A stretch of DNA of 12,243 nt from assembly GCA_030679615.1 (NCBI GenBank), contig JAUXSJ010000335.1, positions 1 through 12,243 of the forward strand, given 5' to 3'. The DNA comes from Parachlamydiaceae bacterium (GTDB taxonomy: Bacteria > Chlamydiota > Chlamydiia > Chlamydiales > Parachlamydiaceae). Below, in pieces: positions 1-5,079 of the stretch (its first letter is position 1; every line of letters begins with the position of its first letter). The notes under the pieces are model-generated. The model saw only the letters and a program-made list of their open reading frames with translations, was not told the origin of the DNA and ran no database searches. The translations under genes and the position numbers were made by a program.

Positions 1-906
1 TAAAAAATCAAATCGATGAATTGAAAGTAAACTTTGATTTAATTTAAAATAAATAGGAGTAAACCAAATGTCAATTTGATCTAGCTGATTCGAGATATAG
101 TTTAAATAAGTCTTGAATTCATCATGATTTTCAAACTTTAATTTACCAAAATCAATGCTAGCTTCTTTAAATGTTAATTGATTTAAATCAAAATGACGAA
201 TTGGAAATGAAAAATTTTCGGGCAAAATCTTTAAAGTCACTGGACGTTCACTAGCAATTGCATATTTCAAAAGAGGGATATTTTTTGAGAAAAATAAATT
301 TGAAATTTCAGGGGTAATATTGAATTGTGCTTCAAGGGGTAAATTTAATGTAAATTTGTTTTCAGATATTTTTCCATCAATTTTTACAAATCCATTCGAA
401 CCTTTAATCATTATTTGAATTGGTCCTTGATCAAGTTTAATTTTTCCAAAATAAGAAGCATCAATTTGATCCCCAAATAGACTGATGACTTTTTGGATAG
501 AATGACGTGTTTTATTAGTGAAGTTATATCCGATTGCTTGTTCTAAATTTGATGATTTATCTTTATCAATAGGCGAGAATTTACTTTGATTGATTTTTAG
601 TTTTTTTGGTATGTCTTGTCCGAAAAGAAGATCAAACAAGGAAAAATCAGTGTCTACTTCTTTAATTCTTAATGCTTCCTGCTGATCAGGTGTTTTTAAG
701 ATAATCCCTTTAATTTTCTGGGGACCATTCCACTGAAGATTTAATTCTTCAAAATCAATTTTTCCTGGAATAAATAAATTGATTGATTGAATAGCAAAGT
801 TTTTCCCAGCAGGATTTTTTAAAAGATTTGGGAGGAAGACTAACAATCCTCCCAAAAGAAAAATTACTGAAATTAAAGTTAATATTAGAATTTTTAAAAA
901 TCTCAA
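1..906 (-). CDS. Membrane-anchored AsmA-like protein (C-terminus cut by window edge)
   Basis: An open frame of 302 codons runs leftward from 906 and is still open at base 1. It has no ATG near its beginning. An in-frame TAA at 910-912 limits the start, and TTG at 904-906 is the only codon that keeps the whole N-terminal segment, so I chose it; no clear Shine-Dalgarno precedes it. Residues 1-27 read as a basic tip (RFLK) followed by a hydrophobic helix, giving an inner-membrane anchor or uncleaved signal. The rest is hydrophilic and rich in beta-type alternation: a 'NPAGKNF' linker, then 'LNLQWNGPQKIKGI', 'DTDFSLFDLLFG' and 'LPLEAQFNI'. This layout resembles the N-terminal part of AsmA/DUF748/TamB-type envelope proteins, which bridge the periplasm for lipid transport or outer-membrane assembly. 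That family call rests on style only, not on a diagnostic motif. A Chlamydiales-specific envelope protein is the alternative. Confidence 0.7.
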   Translation of the reverse strand, partial: MRFLKILILTLISVIFLLGGLLVFLPNLLKNPAGKNFAIQSINLFIPGKIDFEELNLQWNGPQKIKGIILKTPDQQEALRIKEVDTDFSLFDLLFGQDIPKKLKINQSKFSPIDKDKSSNLEQAIGYNFTNKTRHSIQKVISLFGDQIDASYFGKIKLDQGPIQIMIKGSNGFVKIDGKISENKFTLNLPLEAQFNITPEISNLFFSKNIPLLKYAIASERPVTLKILPENFSFPIRHFDLNQLTFKEASIDFGKLKFENHDEFKTYLNYISNQLDQIDIWFTPIYFKLNQSLLSIHRFDFL

Positions 907-979
907 GATTTACCGACAGTTTATGAGTTTTTGAACAAAATAAAGATATAAAAATTTCTTATTTTTATAAATAAATTTT

Positions 980-1486
980 TTAGTTTTTTTGTGTCGAAAA
1001 ATAATTGTTATTAAAAATAAGTTCTTTACATGTTTTAAAAACATAATTGGTTTTACAATTAATATTTTTATTACATTGACTAAAAAATTTATTAAATTGA
1101 TAAACTAATTTCGCATTATTCACTTCTTCAAATTTTCTATATTTTTCTTTATTTTTTAAAACGTCAATTCCATCTTTAACAAGTAAAATATATCTAACAT
1201 AAGGAAGAATTGTTCCAATTGATCGTCCTAAATTTAATGCCCCGTGTTTAACGTAGGTTAATGAATAGATAGCTTTAGTATTTTCTTCTTTTTTTGCATG
1301 TAAACTTCTCTGAAATAAACTCGAAATGCTATAAAAAGCTGCTAAACTTAATCCACCAATAATTTGAGTTTTACCTAGTAAGGCTTGTCCGATCGCCGCT
1401 GGTATACTCAATCCTGGAACAACTGCTGCAACTCCAAATCCATATTCAATATTTTTTAGATAATAATTAGCATTATTAAAATCCAT
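980..1486 (-). CDS. Small hydrophobic protein of unknown function, possibly Chlamydiales-specific
   Basis: I do not recognise a named family. The 168-residue product has three hydrophobic stretches, roughly residues 17-37, 41-58 and 84-104. The first two are separated by only a few residues, the hairpin-like layout seen in many small chlamydial membrane and inclusion proteins. The stretch 'YVKHGALNLGRSIGTILPYV' (78-97) recalls a motif I associate with multicopy hypothetical proteins of environmental Chlamydiae. The C-terminal third is Lys/Asn-rich with three Cys (138, 144, 153). AAGG lies seven bases before the ATG, a reasonable ribosome binding site and the best support for this start. The gene is richer in A/T than the other genes here and borders a nearly pure A/T intergenic stretch, which suggests relaxed or rapid evolution. 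There is no cleavable signal peptide. It appears to be transcribed alone. Confidence 0.6.
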   Translation of the reverse strand: MDFNNANYYLKNIEYGFGVAAVVPGLSIPAAIGQALLGKTQIIGGLSLAAFYSISSLFQRSLHAKKEENTKAIYSLTYVKHGALNLGRSIGTILPYVRYILLVKDGIDVLKNKEKYRKFEEVNNAKLVYQFNKFFSQCNKNINCKTNYVFKTCKELIFNNNYFSTQKN

Positions 1487-1531
1487 TTTTTAACCTTAAT
1501 TTATTTTTTTTATTATTTTTATTTATTAATA

Positions 1532-1575
1532 TATTGTTAATATTTAATTATAATTATAATTAAATATTAATAATA
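1532..1575. repeat. 44-bp A/T palindrome upstream of the small hydrophobic protein gene
   Basis: Bases 1537-1570 form a perfect 34-bp palindrome made only of A and T. It extends to 1532-1575 with a single G/T mismatch, which would still pair as G-U in RNA. It lies about 50-90 bp upstream of the leftward gene starting at 1486, inside a stretch (about 1490-1680) that is almost entirely A/T. It could be a promoter-proximal operator, a cruciform-prone or DNA-unwinding site, or a by-product of extreme composition. The perfect symmetry over 34 bp argues somewhat against pure chance. Confidence 0.7.
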
Positions 1576-1706
1576 ATTCAACATTTAATTAATATTAAAT
1601 TAATATAGTGAAGTTAATTAATTAAATTTAAATGAAATGAATAAATTTATATATAAAAATTTTTTAAATTCTAAATGGATAAGATCACGACATTGTTCAT
1701 AATACC

Positions 1707-1734
1707 AAAAATAGATATCGAAAAATAGATATCG
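1707..1734. repeat. Tandem duplication of a 14-mer
   Basis: Two exact head-to-tail copies of AAAAATAGATATCG (1707-1720 and 1721-1734). Each contains the palindrome GATATC. The pair lies immediately left of the nested inverted-repeat element. Two copies are too few for a CRISPR or a minisatellite; a slippage product or paired protein-binding site is possible. Confidence 0.75.
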
Positions 1735-1740
1735 AATCAT

Positions 1741-2058
1741 AAAAAAGCGAAGGCAGGGCCCTTACAGTTAGACACATCTTTTTGTTAACAACACTTAACG
1801 TTTTTTTTGCAAAAAAATAATATTAAGAGTCTGATAGACCGTTACTTCTCGAAAATAATAACGCAGAGGCAGGGAGACAGAGAGACGTAGAGAAACATTA
1901 AACAATATAATTATAAACGTTTTTCTCTGCGTCTCCCTGCCTCTGCGTTATTATTTTCGAGAAGTAACGGTCTATCGGCTTAAAAACAATTATTAATCAA
2001 AGTTGGTGACAATAAAAAGATTTATCCAACTGTAAGAGCAGGCCTTCGTAATTCAAAG
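1741..2058. mobile_element. Nested inverted-repeat element, copy 1 (candidate non-autonomous mobile repeat)
   Basis: The outer arms are imperfect inverted repeats. On the left, CGAAGGC (1748-1754) and CTTACAGTT (1761-1769) are mirrored on the right by AACTGTAAG (2028-2036) and GCCTTCG (2042-2048). Between them sits a long inner palindrome (1833-1976) and short self-complementary pieces: TTGTTAACAA at 1782-1791 and a 16-bp T7-GC-A7 at 1802-1817. The 20 bases at 1741-1760 are identical to 8198-8217 in copy 2, and the right end (2041-2058) matches the right end of copy 2 at about 15 of 18 positions, so the two are related. No coding frame is present. The arms are degenerate compared with copy 2, suggesting an older copy. 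It lies downstream of the TolC-like gene and may also help end that transcript. Confidence 0.65.
1833..1976. repeat. Long inner palindrome with perfect 46-bp arms
   Basis: Left arm 1833-1878 and right arm 1931-1976 are perfect reverse complements over 46 bp. The 52-bp interior allows a further nine pairs (1887-1895 with 1922-1930, one being G-T) after an 8-base bulge on the left. In RNA or single-stranded DNA this would be an extremely stable stem. The arms are rich in CTCTGCG and CTCCCTGC-type words, unlike the A/T-rich surroundings, which points to insertion from elsewhere. Confidence 0.9.
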
Positions 2059-2109
2059 AATGTTTCTGAGTCCATATAATGAATCCAATACAACCCACTG
2101 AATTGTAAA

Positions 2110-3690
2110 TTATTCAACACACTGATTTTTGGAATTATTTTCATTTAAATTGATTTTTCCTCCCAATGCTTTAATCAAACCAACCGTTGAAGCGTAGCGA
2201 TGGCCAAGAATAATCGCAGAATTTTGTTGTGTCCGAAGAAGGTCTCGTTCTGCATCAACTACATCTAAATAAAATGAAAGTCCACGATTGTAACGTAATT
2301 CAGAAAGCTCCAATGTTTTTTTTGCCGCTTGTATGGCATTTCCAATGTCTTTTTCTTGAAGTGCATATTGTCTTAAATTAATTAATTCATTTTCAACTTC
2401 TTTAAAAGCATTCAAAACCGTTTGTTGATAATTATCCATAGCTTCTCTAAATATTGAGACATAATAATAGTAATTTGCTTCTGTTTTACCAGCATCAAAA
2501 ACTGTTTGAAAGGCATCCCAACCAACTCTCCAAAAACGTGCTTTCCAAGAAAATAACTTTGATATCACAGGTGTTTCTAATCCAATCGCACCATTCAATT
2601 CTAAAGAGGGGAAAAAATTTGCATATGCCACACCAATATTACGATAGGCTGAAGCTAAATTTCTTTCAGCTTCTTGAATATCTGGTCTTTGTGTCAAAAT
2701 TTCAGAGGGGAATCCACTTGGAATAGATGGGGGTGGTTTAAATACTGGATTAAAAGGAAGCGAAAATTCAGATGCAGGAACACCCATTAATGTGGCGATC
2801 AAATTTTCTTGTATTCCACGTTGTCTAATAATATCGTCTAGATCGGATTTAGCTGTAGAAACTTCTAAATCAGCTCTTGAAACATCTACAAAATTAATTA
2901 CTCCTGCTCGAAAACGTGAACTATTGATTTCAAATGCTCTTTGTCTTATCTGAATATTTTGTTTAAGAACCTCTATTTGTGTGTCTAGGCTTCTTAATAT
3001 AAAATAATTTGATGCTAAATCTGCTGTTAATGATAATAAAACTTCATTGTATGCCTGTACTGTAGCTTGAGCAGTATAAATCGCTGCGTGGTAGCTGTTA
3101 TCATATTTACTCCATAAATCTACTTTATAATTTACTTCTAAAGGTAAAAGCAGTTGAGTTTGTATAAATCTAAATATTTCGGGTGGTGTTGTAGTGGTAG
3201 TTGTTGTAGCTGCAGGAGGGCAATTTGTTGTTTCAAAAGTTCCTAAAGGATTTTGAATTAATTGACCTGTTCGTAAAAAAGATGGAACGAAATTAATATT
3301 TGGAAATAGCTCTGATCTACTTATTATCACTTGTTGCCGTGCTTGAATCACTTTTTCAAGAGCTTCCCAGATTGTAAAGCTTCCTGCTAACGCTTGATTT
3401 TCAAGTTGATTTAATGATTCATCATTAAAAATTTCCCACCAAGGTTCAAATGTTTCACAAGCATCTTTAAATTGAATTTTTTTGTCATCAGTTTCTGAAC
3501 TATTTTCTGCCTCTTCTTCATTTGTAACCTCATTTGAATTCGCTGACTCATCGTTTTTCCATTTTACAGGAGTTGGAGTCAATGGGTATTGATAGGGTTT
3601 TAACGGTTGACAGCCTATTGTCAAAATCAACCCGAAAAGAGTTGCTATGCTTGAAATTCGATAAATTAATTTTTTTTTATTTTGATTCAT
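2110..3690 (-). CDS. TolC/OprM-type outer-membrane efflux lipoprotein (NodT family)
   Basis: Outer-membrane channel subunit of tripartite efflux or type I secretion, of the NodT/OprM lipoprotein class. The frame stays open back to an ATG at 3771, but the ATG at 3690 puts a basic tip, a hydrophobic helix and a lipobox-like TIGC (Cys27) in place, so I take 3690 (526 residues). Position -3 of the lipobox is Thr rather than the usual Leu. 'EPWWEIFNDESLNQL', 'ELFPNINF', 'SRADLEVSTAKSDLDDI', 'LTQRPDIQEAERNLASAYRN', 'ANFFPSLELNG' and 'FKEVENELINLRQY' are typical of the two TolC-like repeats and their coiled-coil helices. Residues 162-168 are seven consecutive Thr flanked by Ala and Pro, probably in a surface loop. 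The start overlaps the upstream yihY-like gene by 14 bp, so the two are probably co-translated. No inner-membrane pump or membrane-fusion partner is visible in the window. Confidence 0.9.
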   Translation of the reverse strand: MNQNKKKLIYRISSIATLFGLILTIGCQPLKPYQYPLTPTPVKWKNDESANSNEVTNEEEAENSSETDDKKIQFKDACETFEPWWEIFNDESLNQLENQALAGSFTIWEALEKVIQARQQVIISRSELFPNINFVPSFLRTGQLIQNPLGTFETTNCPPAATTTTTTTPPEIFRFIQTQLLLPLEVNYKVDLWSKYDNSYHAAIYTAQATVQAYNEVLLSLTADLASNYFILRSLDTQIEVLKQNIQIRQRAFEINSSRFRAGVINFVDVSRADLEVSTAKSDLDDIIRQRGIQENLIATLMGVPASEFSLPFNPVFKPPPSIPSGFPSEILTQRPDIQEAERNLASAYRNIGVAYANFFPSLELNGAIGLETPVISKLFSWKARFWRVGWDAFQTVFDAGKTEANYYYYVSIFREAMDNYQQTVLNAFKEVENELINLRQYALQEKDIGNAIQAAKKTLELSELRYNRGLSFYLDVVDAERDLLRTQQNSAIILGHRYASTVGLIKALGGKINLNENNSKNQCVE

Positions 3691-5014
3691 TAGTTGGTAT
3701 AAATGTTGAACTAAGACTTTTATAAATTGGTTGATTTCCTTCAGTTTTTTTGACTGCATCGTCGAATTCATTTAAAAATTGATTGATTTTCTTAAATGGT
3801 TGAGAATCTTTGATTGATGCTAATAGCTCATCACTTTTATCTAACGCATTTAAAACATCCACATAAGTAATGGAATCTATTGCTCTAGCTGGTTGATATC
3901 CACTTACACTATCTTGATAGGTAATCGCTGATAAGATTCCTTCTTTTTGCAATATACTCAATAATGTTTGAAGATGATATAATGAAATCCCTAACTCATG
4001 TGATAAATCCCGTTCAGTTTGTGGTTTTTCACCTTTTGCAAAAGATTCAATGCATCGGAAAGCAATTAACAGGATCGCTGCTTTACTTGAAATTGGAACT
4101 AAACGTCTATAAGGAACAAAAAGATCGTTTTCTATTTCAAAAGCAATCTCAGCACCAGCTAATAAAATGAGCCAGCTTATTTGTAACCAAATTAAAAAAA
4201 GTGGAAGAGCAGCAAAGCTACCATATATAGCTCCATAACTTGATACGCCAATTTGAAAGCGAATATAAATCCATTGCCACAACTGGAAAGCAGATCCTCC
4301 AATGATTCCTGCAATTAAAGCAGATCGAATGTAGACTTGTGTATTAGGCATAAATAAATAGACGAAAGAAAATAAAATGATGCTTAAAAAATAAGGAAAT
4401 AATTTTAGAATAGATAATAAAAATGGACTGACAGCTTGAACAATCATATAGTTTTGGGCCGTATCAACAATTTGTGTATTTAAATAAACGTTAATACTAC
4501 TAACAGTCACTAGAAAAATGGGACAGATAATCATTGTCGCTAAATAATCACTAATTTTCCTTGTATATGGTCTTGAAAAACGCGTTTTCCAAATAGAATT
4601 TAGGGCGGTTTCGATATTATTTAATAATCCAAATACAGACCATAATAAAGCTATACTCCCAACACCCGCTATGACTCCTCCTTTAACGGATTGCAACCAA
4701 CTATAAGCAAACTGAATCAATTTAGCAACGAGCTCTTTTTGCTCATAAAATGTTTCGTTAATTTCTTTTTCTAACGCTCCTTCAAAGCCAAAACCTTTTG
4801 CAATACCAAAAAGTACTGCTAAAACAGGAACTATTGATAATAATGTATAAAACGTTAAGGCAGATGCTTTTGCATAACAGTCATCTTCTATAAAACCACG
4901 TGCAGAATCTTTTAATACTCTCCAAACTCTTTTCCAAAATGTGGTGGGAATATGCTTTTCTTCATTTGTATCATTTTGATGAAGGTAGAGTTCGCTATAA
5001 GTTTTATTTGTCAT
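3677..5014 (-). CDS. yihY: YihY/BrkB-family inner-membrane protein with C-terminal winged-helix-like extension
   Basis: Polytopic membrane protein of the YihY/virulence factor BrkB family, formerly misnamed ribonuclease BN. Its molecular role is not settled. Of the 445 residues, about 50-72, 112-134, 158-178, 193-223, 231-253 and 267-292 are hydrophobic, giving six membrane segments. Family features are 'AKASALTFYTLLSIVPVLAV' near residue 48, 'GLLNNIETALNSIW' near 129 and 'PLFLIWLQISWLILLAGAEI' near 271. Residues 310-395 ('TERDLSHELGISLYHLQTLL', then 'LQKEGIL') look like a winged-helix domain, found as a cytoplasmic tail in longer family members. The Met at 5014 fits the family N-terminus; no Shine-Dalgarno is visible. 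Its last codons overlap the TolC-like gene, and 65 bp separate it from the GH64/Ig gene upstream. Confidence 0.88.
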   Translation of the reverse strand: MTNKTYSELYLHQNDTNEEKHIPTTFWKRVWRVLKDSARGFIEDDCYAKASALTFYTLLSIVPVLAVLFGIAKGFGFEGALEKEINETFYEQKELVAKLIQFAYSWLQSVKGGVIAGVGSIALLWSVFGLLNNIETALNSIWKTRFSRPYTRKISDYLATMIICPIFLVTVSSINVYLNTQIVDTAQNYMIVQAVSPFLLSILKLFPYFLSIILFSFVYLFMPNTQVYIRSALIAGIIGGSAFQLWQWIYIRFQIGVSSYGAIYGSFAALPLFLIWLQISWLILLAGAEIAFEIENDLFVPYRRLVPISSKAAILLIAFRCIESFAKGEKPQTERDLSHELGISLYHLQTLLSILQKEGILSAITYQDSVSGYQPARAIDSITYVDVLNALDKSDELLASIKDSQPFKKINQFLNEFDDAVKKTEGNQPIYKSLSSTFIPTNESK

Positions 5015-5036
5015 AGATAGGAGTTTTTTTGATGAA

Positions 5037-5062
5037 GTAGCGATTACATAAGTAATCGCTAC
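5037..5062. other. Perfect 11-bp stem hairpin between two genes
   Basis: GTAGCGATTAC (5037-5047), four-base loop, GTAATCGCTAC (5052-5062). It lies between the stop of the GH64/Ig gene and the start of the yihY-like gene, both leftward. A U-tract does not directly follow on either strand, so it is not a classical intrinsic terminator. An attenuating, processing or 3'-end-stabilising hairpin is more likely. Confidence 0.6.
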
Positions 5063-5079
5063 AAATTAATTATCTAAAA

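Noticed and set aside
947..969. TATAAAAA/TTTTTATA hairpin after the 168-residue gene
   Set aside because: An eight-base pure A/T stem in A/T-rich DNA is expected by chance and too weak to call a terminator.
1707..1734. CRISPR-like repeat
   Set aside because: Two 14-mers directly abut with no spacer and there are no cas genes.
3691..3771. Upstream ATG at 3771 as start of the TolC-like gene
   Set aside because: It would add 27 residues before a good lipoprotein signal and raise the overlap with the yihY-like gene from 14 to 95 bp; the ATG at 3690 fits the signal peptide and family.
2454..4170. Short plus-strand open frames (2454-2726, 3534-3725, 3964-4170)
   Set aside because: They lie fully antisense to the well-supported TolC-like and YihY-like genes, with no family motif or ribosome site.
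3677..5014. Ribonuclease BN activity for the YihY-family protein
   Set aside because: That name is a historical misannotation; the protein is a polytopic membrane protein with no nuclease motif.
5037..5062. Intrinsic terminator after the GH64/Ig gene
   Set aside because: The stem is perfect but no U-tract follows on the relevant strand.
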